Part shown: positions 35,015 to 44,122 of the stretch, one piece after another
Layout of the letters: each line of letters opens with the position of its first letter
How positions within the stretch are numbered: the stretch's first letter is position 1
NCBI RefSeq assembly: GCF_042683685.1
Contig: NZ_JBHUOP010000008.1
Coordinates: forward strand, 32,890 to 96,889
From: Timonella corticicola
GTDB taxonomy: Bacteria; Actinomycetota; Actinomycetes; Actinomycetales; Cellulomonadaceae
Reading direction: 5' to 3'
DNA length: 64,000 bases
Position numbers and translations under genes: made by a program
The notes under the pieces: generated by a model
Told to the model about the DNA's origin: nothing
The model's input: only the letters and a program-made list of their open reading frames with translations
Databases searched by the model: none

Positions 35015-36619
35015 ATGGCCACAGCACAAAACTCCTTCTATCTGACCACGCCGATCTACTACGTCAACGATGCACCGCACATCGGTCACGCGTACACGAC
35101 AGTCGCGGCGGACGTCATCACCCGCTGGCACCGCCAGCGCCAGGAGAACGTCTGGTTCCTCACCGGAACAGACGAGCACGGGCAAAAGGTCATGCGCACC
35201 GCTGAGGCAAACAACGTGACCCCGCAGCAGTGGGCCGACAAACTGGTCGAGGAAGCCTGGAAGCCAGTCCTCGACACCCTCAACGTCAAGAACGACGATT
35301 TCATTCGCACGACCGAGCAGCGCCACGAAAGCGCCGTGCAGCAGTTCATCCAGAGACTTCACGACCAGGGCGACATCTATGAGGGTTCCTACGAGGGCCC
35401 CTACTGCGTGGGCTGTGAAGAGTACAAGGTCGAGGGTGACCTGCTCGACGGCACCGGCGAGTACGAGGGGCAGAAACTCTGCCCGATCCACGGACGTCCC
35501 GTTGAGATGCTCTCCGAGCAGAACTATTTCTTTGCCATGAGCAAGTACGCTGACCGTCTGCTTGCCCTCTACGAGGAACACCCAGAGTTCGTTCAGCCGG
35601 CATCAGCCCGCAACGAGGTCATCGGGTTCGTCAAGCAGGGACTGCAGGACCTGTCGATCTCCCGTTCCACGTTCGACTGGGGCATCCCACTTCCGTGGGA
35701 CAAGGAGCACGTGCTGTACGTCTGGTTTGACGCGCTACTCAACTATGCAACCGCGCTCGAACACGACGCAGACGGCAATGACACCCCCGACCTGTTCAAC
35801 CAGTTCTGGCCAGCGAACGTGCACCTGGTTGGTAAGGACATCCTGCGTTTCCACGCGGTCATCTGGCCCGCAATGCTCATGGCCTATGGTTCATCGCTAC
35901 CCAAGACCATCTTCGCGCACGGCTGGCTGCTCGTGGGCGGCGAGAAGATGAGCAAGACCAAGCTCACCGGTATCGCCCCGAGCGAGATCGTGGACACGTT
36001 CGGGTCGGACGCATTCCGCTACTACTTCATGCGCGCGATCCAGTTCGGTCAGGACGGCTCGTTCTCCTGGGAGGACATGGCCGCCCAGTACAACGCCGCG
36101 CTCGCAAACGGCTGGGGCAACCTCGCGTCCCGTCTGGCGGCGATGGTCAACAAGTACTTCGACGGTGAACTCCCGCAGGCCGGTGAGTTCACCGACGCCG
36201 ACAAGCGCATCGCTGAGGTTGCCGCGAAGGCCGTCGGCGACGCGGAAACCGCTATCGACGCAATCTCGCCGAACCGCGCAATCGACGCCGTGTGGACGCT
36301 CGTGGATGCACTCAACCTCTACATCACCGAGCAGGAACCGTGGAAGGTCGCAAAGGACGACACCCAGACCGGCCCAGGTGGCCGCCTCGCGACCATTCTC
36401 GTGACCGCCGCCGAGGGCCTGCGGGCGCTCGCGGTTCTGCTCAACCCGGTCATGCCGATCGCGGCAGGCAAGCTGTGGGATTCGCTTGGCGCGGAGGAAT
36501 ATCTGGGCGCACTGGATGCACAACATGTCGCGCAGGCCGGTGAGTTTGGCCAGCTTAAGCCCGGCACCAAGGTGACCAAGGGCGAGGCCCTCTTCCCACG
36601 TTTGGAAGAGACCGCCTGA
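35015..36619 (+). CDS. metG: Methionyl-tRNA synthetase
   Basis: 534 residues. Class I synthetase charging tRNA-Met. HIGH box in APHIGHAYTTV, KMSKS box as KMSKTKLTG, and zinc knuckle residues CVGCEEYK and CPIH. The anticodon-binding helical domain is C-terminal; no dimerisation (Arc1p/CsaA) tail is present. GGAGG at 35008-35012 selects the ATG at 35015. Its neighbour tatD follows as usual, here separated by a repeat-filled 264 bases. Confidence 0.97.
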   Translation: MATAQNSFYLTTPIYYVNDAPHIGHAYTTVAADVITRWHRQRQENVWFLTGTDEHGQKVMRTAEANNVTPQQWADKLVEEAWKPVLDTLNVKNDDFIRTTEQRHESAVQQFIQRLHDQGDIYEGSYEGPYCVGCEEYKVEGDLLDGTGEYEGQKLCPIHGRPVEMLSEQNYFFAMSKYADRLLALYEEHPEFVQPASARNEVIGFVKQGLQDLSISRSTFDWGIPLPWDKEHVLYVWFDALLNYATALEHDADGNDTPDLFNQFWPANVHLVGKDILRFHAVIWPAMLMAYGSSLPKTIFAHGWLLVGGEKMSKTKLTGIAPSEIVDTFGSDAFRYYFMRAIQFGQDGSFSWEDMAAQYNAALANGWGNLASRLAAMVNKYFDGELPQAGEFTDADKRIAEVAAKAVGDAETAIDAISPNRAIDAVWTLVDALNLYITEQEPWKVAKDDTQTGPGGRLATILVTAAEGLRALAVLLNPVMPIAAGKLWDSLGAEEYLGALDAQHVAQAGEFGQLKPGTKVTKGEALFPRLEETA

Positions 36620-36626
36620 TAGCAGA

Positions 36627-36766
36627 TACAAGTTGCGGACAAGGTAGTGCGGCCGGAGTGTAGGGGCTTCGCGAAGCAAGCCCCAGCCGGGGCGTAACGG
36701 ACGAAAGTTCGTAACCAGTAAGTACAGCCGTGGCCGGTTCGCTTGAGCGGACCGGCCGCACTTGTC
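36627..36766 (+). repeat. Family D element, copy D1
   Basis: Begins ACAAGTTGCGGACAAGGTAG and ends CCGGCCGCACTTGT, so the ends are inverted (ACAAGT-GCGG / CCGC-ACTTGT). The core GTAGGGGCTTCGCGAAGCAA and GACGAAAGTTCGTAAC recur in D2 and D3. GGCCGGT/ACCGGCC near the right end may act as the metG terminator. Confidence 0.7.
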
Positions 36767-36780
36767 ATGTGTTCGAGTGA

Positions 36781-36860
36781 TACGGACGAAGTGGAGCGTA
36801 GGGGTTTTGCGAAGCAGACCCCGGCCGAAACGAAACGAATGTAGTTCGTGACAAACAAGT
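36781..36860 (+). repeat. Family D element, copy D2 (direct repeat of D1)
   Basis: TACGGACGAAGTGGAGCGTA, GGGGTTTTGCGAAGCAGACC, CGAATGTAGTTCGTGACAAA: the same order of blocks as D1 with scattered differences. Confidence 0.7.
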
Positions 36861-36883
36861 GGATTGTGTAGTGAGGTATTTCT

Positions 36884-37795
36884 GTGGCTCGTAAAGAACG
36901 CGACTATTCGTGGCCTCCGGCACCCGAGGCGCTTCCGCTCCCGGTAACGGATAATCACACGCACCTTGAATCGCTCGGCGACGTTGCTCGGGGCGGGGTT
37001 GCTGCCCCGAACATCGACGAGGTGATTGCGTTGTCGAAGTCCGTTGGCGTTGCGCGGATGGTCCAGGTGGGCTGTGACCTCGACTCGGCGCGGGCAACCA
37101 TATCTCTGATCGAGGCGCACGCGGAGTTGGCGGGGGCCGTGGCGATCCATCCGAACGAGGCTCCTCTTCATGCCCGTACCGCTGACCTCGGCCCCGACGG
37201 CTTGGAACCGCACTATATGGCGCGACATGAGGTGTCGCTTGACGACGCGATCGCCGAGATTGGACGCCTGGCCCGACACCTAGGGATCGTGGCTATCGGA
37301 GAGACCGGCTTGGACTGGTTTCGCACCGGGCCGCAGGGTCGGGTCACCCAGATTGAGTCGTTCCGCGCGCACATCGCCCTGGCCAGGGAACTGGGTTTAG
37401 CACTCCAGATCCATGACCGCGATGCTCACGCCGACGTGATTGACGTGCTGCGGCGTGATGGTGCTCCCGAACGCACCGTGTTCCACTGCTTCTCCGGAGA
37501 CGCGGAGATGGCCCGGGTCGCGAACGAACACGGCTGGTTCATGTCGTTTGCGGGACCAGTCACCTTCGGCGCAAACGAAGGGCTGCGGGACGCACTTCGC
37601 ACCGCAGACCAGGGACTGATTCTGGTGGAAACGGATGCCCCCTATCTCACGCCACACCCGTTCAGAGGTCGACCCAACGCCCCATACCTGACCCCGCATA
37701 CCGTCCGCAAGATCGCTGAGGTCAAGGATGTCTCACTTGAGGAGGCCTGCACGTTCATTGAGACCAACACCCAGCGTGTTTACGGAACCTGGTGA
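36884..37795 (+). CDS. tatD: TatD-family metal-dependent hydrolase
   Basis: 303 residues, GTG start. Putative DNase/nuclease of the amidohydrolase fold. Metal ligands: DNHTHLES at the N-terminus, Glu in IGETGLDWFR, His in LQIHDRDAHADV and VFHCFSGD, Asp in VETDAPYLTPHPFRGRPN. It follows metG and precedes a wall-remodelling gene, the conserved actinobacterial order. Confidence 0.94.
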   Translation: MARKERDYSWPPAPEALPLPVTDNHTHLESLGDVARGGVAAPNIDEVIALSKSVGVARMVQVGCDLDSARATISLIEAHAELAGAVAIHPNEAPLHARTADLGPDGLEPHYMARHEVSLDDAIAEIGRLARHLGIVAIGETGLDWFRTGPQGRVTQIESFRAHIALARELGLALQIHDRDAHADVIDVLRRDGAPERTVFHCFSGDAEMARVANEHGWFMSFAGPVTFGANEGLRDALRTADQGLILVETDAPYLTPHPFRGRPNAPYLTPHTVRKIAEVKDVSLEEACTFIETNTQRVYGTW

Positions 37796-37961
37796 TCTCG
37801 CGTCGCTGTCCGGAGATGAGTGGTTGGGGACTTATCGCTAGTGACCTTAAGGGGTGTCCTGCGCTACCGTAGATAGGGCATATTTGTTCGTTCCCCAACG
37901 CCAAGCACGCATTCACAGCGATGAGTTCATCTGCCGCCCCAGAGAGACCATCCGAAGGCGT

Positions 37962-37995
37962 GAGTGGCGCTGGAAGGTGACGGCTCGTCGGCAAT
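37962..37995 (+). repeat. Family A right arm upstream of the DUF348/G5 protein
   Basis: GAGTGGCGCTGGAAGGTGAC then GGCTCGTCGGCAAT. It lies about 20 bases before the TTG start at 38016, so it may affect this gene's promoter or leader. Confidence 0.65.
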
Positions 37996-38015
37996 AAAAA
38001 GCAACCGGAGTTCCC

Positions 38016-39185
38016 TTGTTCGCACACGCGTGGAGCACGCCAACCCAGTGGGTTGCGCGTGTAGCCGTTCTCGTGGTTCTGGTGACAGGACCGCTCGGCT
38101 ACGTGTCCCTGAACAAGACCCTCAACGTGGACGTTGACGGACGCGTGAGCGAAGTCAACTTCATGGGGCGAACCGTTGCCGACGCACTCGCCGCAGCCGA
38201 TGTCCTCGTCACTGACGGAGACATCGTGTACCCGACGCTCGAATCAAAGCTGGACAACGGCGACTCCATCACCGTACGCACCGCAAAAGACATCGAAGTT
38301 GAAATCGATGGACGTCGCGAAATCCTCACAACCAATGCCGCCACAGTCGGAGACGTACTCGACGAAATGGGCACCCGCGCCTTTGGCGCGGAAGTCTCCG
38401 CTTCACGGGGAACTCAGATTGGACGCGACCTGCTGACCATCCAGACCATGAAGGAAATCACTGTCTCCATCGACGACAACACGATGGTGACGACCACCCT
38501 TCAGTCAACCGTGCGTGACCTGCTGCTGGAACTCGACGTCGTACTTGAGGAGGGCGACGCGGTCTCGGCTGACTTGGACGCCTTGCTCGAGGACGGACAA
38601 GAGATCACCGTCAGCCGGGCTGGCAGCAGCGCAGACACCATCACGGAAACACTTGCCTTCGAGACAATCGAGCGCGAGGACCCGGGCCTGGTCAAGGGCG
38701 AAAAGGTCGTGCTCCAAAAAGGACGCGTGGGAAAAGCCGTGACCACCTACGACATCTCAACGCTCGGCGGTGAAGAGGCGGACCGCGTCGTCCAGGCACG
38801 ATCGGTGCTCGTGGAACCACAAGACGAGATCATTGGGATCGGCACCCTTGACGTTGGCGATCCGTCCGCGAAGGTGCTGACCCCCAAGGAAGCGCGGGCA
38901 CTCGGTAAGACCATGGTCGCGGAACGCGGCTGGGACGAGTCGCAGTTCGCGTGCCTCGACAAGTTGTGGACCAAAGAGAGCAACTGGCGTGTGCAGGCAG
39001 CCAACAGCAGTTCCGGTGCATACGGAATCCCGCAGGCATACCCTGGAACCAAGATGGCGTCGGTGGCGGCCGACTGGAGAACCAACGCCAAAACCCAGAT
39101 CACCTGGGGTTTGCAGTATATTTCGGGACGCTACGGAACACCGTGCGGAGCTTGGGATCACTCGCAACGCAAGAACTGGTACTGA
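38016..39185 (+). CDS. DUF348/G5 wall-binding protein with transglycosylase-like domain
   Basis: 389 residues from TTG, with GGAG eight bases upstream. N-terminal membrane anchor (VARVAVLVVLVTGPLGYVSL), three ubiquitin-like DUF348 domains (about residues 33-190), a G5 domain (about 205-280), and a C-terminal lysozyme-like domain containing ACLDKLWTKESNWR with the catalytic Glu and SSGAYGIPQAYPGTKM. This is the lytic-transglycosylase relative of RpfB and is predicted to cut peptidoglycan glycan strands outside the cell. A second protein of the same architecture follows. Confidence 0.9.
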   Translation: MFAHAWSTPTQWVARVAVLVVLVTGPLGYVSLNKTLNVDVDGRVSEVNFMGRTVADALAAADVLVTDGDIVYPTLESKLDNGDSITVRTAKDIEVEIDGRREILTTNAATVGDVLDEMGTRAFGAEVSASRGTQIGRDLLTIQTMKEITVSIDDNTMVTTTLQSTVRDLLLELDVVLEEGDAVSADLDALLEDGQEITVSRAGSSADTITETLAFETIEREDPGLVKGEKVVLQKGRVGKAVTTYDISTLGGEEADRVVQARSVLVEPQDEIIGIGTLDVGDPSAKVLTPKEARALGKTMVAERGWDESQFACLDKLWTKESNWRVQAANSSSGAYGIPQAYPGTKMASVAADWRTNAKTQITWGLQYISGRYGTPCGAWDHSQRKNWY

Positions 39186-39486
39186 GCCGCTCTCACCGAC
39201 GGGTGCACGCTGGGACGGCGAGACCTCCCCATGGTGTTTTTTGCGTTCTATGGTGTCCGCCATCTGGTCACGAATCCTGAACAACAGGGGAAATCTCCGC
39301 GACGTGAGCGAACAGACAATCCGCAGAAAATAGCCAAAAACACTGCTGTTTTTCCTGTTTCTTGACGGTCTTTGCCTCACCAAAACCTAGCGTCATCCCT
39401 CAGTTCTCCTATAACGTCGGAGGTTGGAAAGCCGGAGCGGCTTTGCGTTTTGTAGGTGGTAAGGCGGTCACATCCGTCTGATCGCA
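39186..39486. other. Leader/promoter region of the Rpf gene
   Basis: 300 bases with no gene. TTGACG at about 39362 and TATAAC at 39411 are promoter-like. AAAGCC/GGCTTT (about 39430-39447) makes a small hairpin shortly before the start. No ydaO riboswitch is recognised here, unlike at 10351. Confidence 0.35.
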
Positions 39487-40986
39487 GTGGCAACAGCAGT
39501 TGCCGGGCTCGTGATCGGACAAGACCTCAGCCTCACGAGAATGGCCCTGGACGGCCATTATGCGGAGGACAGCCCTCAACGGGCGGCCATCACAGCACCG
39601 AGTGTGCACGCAGCCGTGGCCGGGCCGCACCACGTCTGGAATAACGTGAAGAAACCCCTTGTCTACCTTCTCTCGGGCGCACTCGTAGCAACCACGGTGG
39701 TTGGCGGCGGAGCCTACGCCGCAGCACACAAGACTGTAACCCTTGACATTGACGGAACCACCACGCAGGTCACCACCTTCGCCGGTTCGGTCGGAGGCGT
39801 CCTCGAAGAGAACGACATTGTCCTAGGCGAAGGTGACCTCGTAGTTCCCTCGACGAACTCGGTCCTGTCCAAAGACAGCGAGGTCATTGTCCGCTATCAG
39901 CGCGAAGTCACCGTTGAACGCGACGGTGAGCTCGAGACCTTCAAAACAACGGCTCTCGATGCTGATGAGCTTCTTTCAGGCATGTCCACGCAGGGCGATG
40001 ATGTGGTACTCGTTGCCTCCCGTTCTCGTGGACAGGAACGCGTTGACCTAGGTCTGCGCCTCAACATTGACGGCCCAGTCGCTGTCCTTGTGGATGGACG
40101 CAACACGATCCTCGAGGAAGGCCACGGCGAAGTCGCAGACATTCTCCGCACCCAGGGCATCGTCCTTGGCGATGATGACCGTCTCTCCATCCAAACGCTC
40201 CCAATCGGTGCGATCAGTGTCGGTGTCACGGACGAGGAGACGGCACAGGCGTCGGACGATGACGAGAAGTCTGATGATGTGCGTAATCGTGCTGGTGGGC
40301 GTGACGGCGAGACACTCGCACTGGCGCTCGACGGAAACGTCGGTGAAATTGTCACTCTCGTCATCCAGCGTGTGGACATCACGAGCGAGACCAAGAAAAC
40401 CAAGATCGACTTCGAGACCAAGACGGTCAAGGACGACACCCGTTTTGAAGATCTCGGTAAGCTCGTGCGGACCGCTGGAAAAAAGGGAGAATCCGTAGCA
40501 ACCTATGAGGTTGTCACGGTTGATGGTGTGAAGGAGTCCCGCAAGAAGGTCTCCGAGGAACTTATCGCGGAACCTGTCGACGAGGTTGTCGTCGTGGGAA
40601 CCAAGGAACGTCCAGTGGTTGTGACAACGCCACGTTCCAGTTCGTCAAACAGCGGTTCTTCCAGCAGTAACTCGTCGAGCAGTTCGTCCTCGAACTCGTC
40701 TGGCAACGAGTCGTCCTCGGACGAACAGCCACAGTCCAGTTCGGGGGATGACGTGTGGGCGAAGCTGGCGCAGTGTGAGTCCAGCGGAAATCCAACAGTC
40801 GTGTCCAGTAACGGCCTTTACCACGGCCTGTACCAGTTCTCGGTCTCCACGTGGAAGTCCGTAGGTGGCACGGGACTGCCAAGCCAGGCCACTCCGGCGG
40901 AACAGTTGAAGCGCGCAAAGATCCTTCAGGCCCGCTCCGGTTGGGGCCAGTGGCCACACTGCTCAAAGAAACTGGGGCTGCGCTAA
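39487..40986 (+). CDS. rpfB: Resuscitation-promoting factor, RpfB type
   Basis: 499 residues from GTG; an in-frame ATG at 39541 is an alternative. Membrane anchor VYLLSGALVATTVVGGGAYA, three DUF348 domains interrupted by an acidic insert (ASDDDEKSDD), a G5 domain, a long Ser/Asn-rich linker (about residues 380-420), and a C-terminal Rpf domain with the catalytic Glu in LAQCESSGNPT and HGLYQFSVSTW. Rpfs cleave peptidoglycan and promote regrowth. The order rpfB-rsmA-ispE is classic. Confidence 0.95.
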   Translation: MATAVAGLVIGQDLSLTRMALDGHYAEDSPQRAAITAPSVHAAVAGPHHVWNNVKKPLVYLLSGALVATTVVGGGAYAAAHKTVTLDIDGTTTQVTTFAGSVGGVLEENDIVLGEGDLVVPSTNSVLSKDSEVIVRYQREVTVERDGELETFKTTALDADELLSGMSTQGDDVVLVASRSRGQERVDLGLRLNIDGPVAVLVDGRNTILEEGHGEVADILRTQGIVLGDDDRLSIQTLPIGAISVGVTDEETAQASDDDEKSDDVRNRAGGRDGETLALALDGNVGEIVTLVIQRVDITSETKKTKIDFETKTVKDDTRFEDLGKLVRTAGKKGESVATYEVVTVDGVKESRKKVSEELIAEPVDEVVVVGTKERPVVVTTPRSSSSNSGSSSSNSSSSSSSNSSGNESSSDEQPQSSSGDDVWAKLAQCESSGNPTVVSSNGLYHGLYQFSVSTWKSVGGTGLPSQATPAEQLKRAKILQARSGWGQWPHCSKKLGLR

Positions 40987-41078
40987 ACGTACACGCCACG
41001 TGTGGGGCGGATGACCGGCTCTGTCGGGGGGAAGCCCGCGGGCATGGATCAGTGATGTCGCCCCACATATGTCTCAAG

Positions 41079-41110
41079 CACCGCGCCCATTTCCGTAAAT
41101 GGGCGCGGTG
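41079..41110 (+). terminator. Terminator after rpfB
   Basis: CACCGCGCCCATTT pairs with AAATGGGCGCGGTG, then TTCGTT. A second pairing, TGTGGGGCG (40999) with CGCCCCACA (41060), encloses the region before it. Confidence 0.8.
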
Positions 41111-41128
41111 TTCGTTACCCTTGAAAAC

Positions 41129-42019
41129 ATGACTGATTCCCCGAACTCTTTGCTTGGTCCCGCCCAGATCAGGGAACTTGCGGCGAGCTTTGGAATAACC
41201 CCGACCAAATCGAAGGGGCAGAACTTCCTGCACGATGCCGGTACGGTGCGCAAGATTGTGCGCACGTCCGGGGTCGTTCCGGGGGAGCGCGTCGTGGAGG
41301 TCGGTCCTGGCCTTGGGTCTTTGACCCTGGGGCTGCTGGAGGCGGGTTGCTCGGTTATCGCCGTTGAACTCGATACGGAACTTGCGCCGCATTTGAAGGC
41401 CACTGCGGAACGTTTTGTGCCAGGCTCTGCGGAAAGACTCGATGTGGTTCAGGGCGATGCCCTTGAGGTGACGGAACTCCCCGGTGAGCAGCCAACGGCG
41501 TTTGTGGCTAATCTTCCGTACAACGTGTCGGTGCCGATCCTGCTCACGTTCCTTGAGCGATTCGAGTCGCTCGAGAAGATCCTCGTGATGGTGCAGCTTG
41601 AGGTTGCCGAGCGTATCGTGGCCACGCCGGGAAGCAAGATCTATGGTGTTCCGTCCGCCAAGGCTGCGTGGTATGCGTCAGCCTCGAAGGCGATGCGGGT
41701 TGGCCGGAACGTGTTTTGGCCTGCACCGAATGTGGACTCGGCCTTGGTCTATCTGGAACGTCGCCCGGCACCTGAGACGACCGCTCCCAAACGCTTTGTG
41801 TTCAGGGTGGTGGATGCGGCTTTCGCACAGCGTCGCAAGACCCTGCGTCAAGCGCTCTCAGGTATTGCTGGTTCCGCGGCGCAGGCTGCAATCGCTATTG
41901 AGGCTGCAGGGCTTGATTCGAGTGCCCGCGGTGAAACGCTGAACATCAACGACTTTGCTCGGATTGCAGAGCAGCTTCTGGCGTTGGGCATTCCAACAGA
42001 GCCAAGCCCGCGGTCATGA
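41129..42019 (+). CDS. rsmA: 16S rRNA dimethyladenosine transferase
   Basis: 296 residues. Dimethylates A1518/A1519 of 16S rRNA. Motifs: KSKGQNFLHDAGTVRKIVR, VVEVGPGLGSLTLGLL for SAM, and the NLPYNVSVPILL catalytic motif. ATG 41129 is preferred; it has no ribosome site, and TACCCT just upstream suggests a leaderless message. The stop overlaps the ispE start by four bases. Confidence 0.95.
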   Translation: MTDSPNSLLGPAQIRELAASFGITPTKSKGQNFLHDAGTVRKIVRTSGVVPGERVVEVGPGLGSLTLGLLEAGCSVIAVELDTELAPHLKATAERFVPGSAERLDVVQGDALEVTELPGEQPTAFVANLPYNVSVPILLTFLERFESLEKILVMVQLEVAERIVATPGSKIYGVPSAKAAWYASASKAMRVGRNVFWPAPNVDSALVYLERRPAPETTAPKRFVFRVVDAAFAQRRKTLRQALSGIAGSAAQAAIAIEAAGLDSSARGETLNINDFARIAEQLLALGIPTEPSPRS

Positions 42020-42969
42020 CCGAACTACATCAGCCGGTGACGCCCGGTGACCTGAACTGGCATTCTCCGGCCTCGGTGACAGCGCGCGCTCCGGGTAAGG
42101 TGAACCTGTCGCTGAGAGTCGGTGGCCTCGATGAACACGGCTATCACCCCCTCATCAACGTGTTTCAGGCCGTCAGCGTGTGGGAGGAAATCACTGTTAC
42201 GCCGCGGACGGACGATTCCGTGGTGTTGACGGTGCAGGGCACAGGTGCCCGGTTTGTGCCATTGGGCGAGACGAATCTGGTGACTCGGGCTGTCCGTGCC
42301 ATGCAGGCGTACACCGGACGAGACAGCGGCGTCAACGTTCACATCGTCAAGGGCGTGCCCGTGGCTGGGGGGATGGCTGGCGGGTCTGCGGACGCGGCGG
42401 CCACGCTCGTTGCGTTGAACGCCCTGTGGAGTCTGAATCTGAGCCAAGATGAACTCTTGGCTGTCGGGGCTCCACTTGGCGCGGACGTGCCCTTCTCGAT
42501 TTTTGGTGGCACTGCGGTGGGCTTTGGGCGCGGTGACGAGTTGACCGCACTTGAGGACCACGGCACCTATCACTGGGTGTTCGTGTTGCGTTCGAAAGGG
42601 TTGTCCACGGGCGAGGTGTTCACGCGGTTCGATCAACTGGTTCCGGCTGGCGTGCCGCTTGATGAGTCTGCGAATGCTGGTCTGTATGCCGCACTGCGGG
42701 CGGGCGATCCGGTGGCACTTGGCCAGAATCTGCACAACGACCTGCAGATCCCGGCTTTCAACATGGCTCCCGATCTGCTCGGTACGGTTGCGGCTGCGCG
42801 CGATCTGGGTGCACTTTCCGTTCTGCTGTCTGGTTCCGGTCCCACGATCGCGGTTTTGGTGGACAGCGCCGAGGCTGCGCAGTCCATGCGCGAGGGTCTG
42901 CTTGCCGTGGGCGTTCATGACGTGCTGGCCGCGCAGGGTGGGTCTGTGCGCGGCGCGCATGTCGTGTAG
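42016..42969 (+). CDS. ispE: 4-diphosphocytidyl-2-C-methyl-D-erythritol kinase
   Basis: 317 residues. GHMP kinase of the non-mevalonate isoprenoid pathway. APGKVNLSLRVGG at the N-terminus, the ATP loop PVAGGMAGGSADAAA, and LSGSGPTIAVLVD near the C-terminus. ATG overlaps the rsmA stop (ATGA). Confidence 0.95.
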   Translation: MTELHQPVTPGDLNWHSPASVTARAPGKVNLSLRVGGLDEHGYHPLINVFQAVSVWEEITVTPRTDDSVVLTVQGTGARFVPLGETNLVTRAVRAMQAYTGRDSGVNVHIVKGVPVAGGMAGGSADAAATLVALNALWSLNLSQDELLAVGAPLGADVPFSIFGGTAVGFGRGDELTALEDHGTYHWVFVLRSKGLSTGEVFTRFDQLVPAGVPLDESANAGLYAALRAGDPVALGQNLHNDLQIPAFNMAPDLLGTVAAARDLGALSVLLSGSGPTIAVLVDSAEAAQSMREGLLAVGVHDVLAAQGGSVRGAHVV

Positions 42970-42991
42970 TCCTGTTGGGTGGTTCTGTTTC

Positions 42992-43163
42992 ATTGGCGAC
43001 GAGTCGGCAGGGCCCAGCACCGCCGCTTCCCTTCCAGTAAGAGTTACCAAAAGCGCACTCCCACTGCGTGCGAGTGCGGATATGTGCACTCTCAAAACAG
43101 GAAACACGCTGAGAGTGCGCTGGAACAAGGCATCCGCAGCGAACTGCCCAACTCGTCGCCAAT
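42992..43163 (+). repeat. Family A element interrupted by a family B copy (A-III)
   Basis: Left end ATTGGCGACGAGTCGGCAG, right end CTGCCCAACTCGTCGCCAAT: the outer 20 bases are inverted with few mismatches. TTCCAG (43032-43037) and CTGGAA (43120-43125) mark the inner limits of the two arms. Between them lies the B2 sequence. Confidence 0.8.
43040..43121 (+). repeat. Family B element, copy B2, nested in A-III
   Basis: Begins AGAGTTACCAAAAGCGCAC, identical over 19 bases to the B1 arm at 6100. The right half (GAGAGTGCGCT) matches only the proximal part of the B1 right arm. Confidence 0.75.
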
Positions 43164-43194
43164 CAGTCTGCTCCAATGTGCTGGATACTGGAGC

Positions 43195-43263
43195 GCGGTG
43201 GGTCGTTTTTAGTTCAGGTATGTATATTTTGTACGCATACCCGGACGCTTTTCAGCCCATCGA
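43195..43263 (+). repeat. Family C element, copy C5
   Basis: GCGGTGGGTCGTTTTTAGTT ... CCCGGACGCTTTTCAGCCCA, 69 bp; GTATGTATA/TACGCATAC is the remaining inner stem. The 460-base space between ispE and gntK is thus mostly repeats A, B and C. Confidence 0.75.
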
Positions 43264-43364
43264 GTTAAACACCCTATTCCGCACTCCCTTGTCCAACCTC
43301 ACTGTTCTGGTTTCTCGCGGGGCCGGTGGGCTAAAAACGGTGCGAACCCCTTGCTACATCGACT

Positions 43365-43380
43365 AAGTATGATTTAGTCT
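43365..43380 (+). promoter_or_regulatory. Candidate GntR-type operator upstream of gntK
   Basis: AAGTATGATTTAGTCT, 14 of 16 bases identical to AAGTCTGATTTATTCT upstream of gnd (52118). Both genes act in gluconate/6-phosphogluconate use and both lie beside paralogous GntR regulators. Confidence 0.55.
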
Positions 43381-43431
43381 TGATCTTGCAGGTGGTAAAT
43401 ACTATTTTCTGTGGAAGTCGCGAGGGAGCGA

Positions 43432-43968
43432 ATGTCTGAGCTACACGGCAATCCGATCGTCGTCATGGGCGTACAGGGTTGCGGGAAGTCCACCGTTGGG
43501 GCGTTAATTGCGCAGCGTCTCGGCTACGTCTTCGTGGACGGTGACGATCTACACTCTCCAACGGCAAAAGCGAAGATGACCAGTGGCATCGCTTTGGACG
43601 ACCACGACCGAGCACCGTGGCTCGAAAGGGTGGCACGTACCATCAAGCAACGCGAAGAAGCTGGCGAAACCTTGGTTGTCGCCTGTTCTGCACTCAAACG
43701 AAAATACCGTGACTGGATGCGAGAAATCGTTCCTCATCTAGTATTTGTGCATTTGAGCGGCGATCAAGAACTGATCGCGGGGCGGCTGACGCGTCGCAAT
43801 CACGAATTCATGCCGGCAACTTTGCTCGATTCGCAGTACGAGACACTTGAGGAACTCGGAAGCGACGAGGAAGGCGTCGTTGTGGACATCACGATCTCGC
43901 CCGACACGGTAGTCGAGCAGATCTTGAGCGAGCTGTCCCACAGCGAAGCAATCCCGACCAGCGCGTAA
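43432..43968 (+). CDS. gntK: Gluconokinase
   Basis: 178 residues. Phosphorylates gluconate to 6-phosphogluconate. P-loop GVQGCGKSTVG, then FVDGDDLHSPTAKAKM, the conserved PWLERV and ACSALKRKYRDW, and the LID region RLTRRNHEFMP. GGGAG at 43424-43428 supports the ATG at 43432. The product feeds Gnd, encoded at 50571. Confidence 0.94.
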   Translation: MSELHGNPIVVMGVQGCGKSTVGALIAQRLGYVFVDGDDLHSPTAKAKMTSGIALDDHDRAPWLERVARTIKQREEAGETLVVACSALKRKYRDWMREIVPHLVFVHLSGDQELIAGRLTRRNHEFMPATLLDSQYETLEELGSDEEGVVVDITISPDTVVEQILSELSHSEAIPTSA

Positions 43969-44047
43969 ACAGCGCTGGTCCCATGAGCTGAGGGGTAGGG
44001 TCCGAAAGCTCACGGTGTTGGCCCTCAACCTGATCGGGCCACCATCG

Positions 44048-44092
44048 AAAAGTGCGGTGTCATCTCACGAGGGGAAATGGCACCGCACTTTC
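44048..44092. terminator. Bidirectional terminator between gntK and GntR gene
   Basis: AAAGTGCGGTG pairs with CACCGCACTTT (11 bp) in the 154-base convergent space. Confidence 0.8.
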
Positions 44093-44122
44093 GTGTGCGG
44101 GAAGAGGAACGAGACAGGAACG

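Noticed and set aside
35897..37279. 460-residue leftward open frame
   Set aside because: Runs antisense through metG, repeat D and tatD; no domain content.
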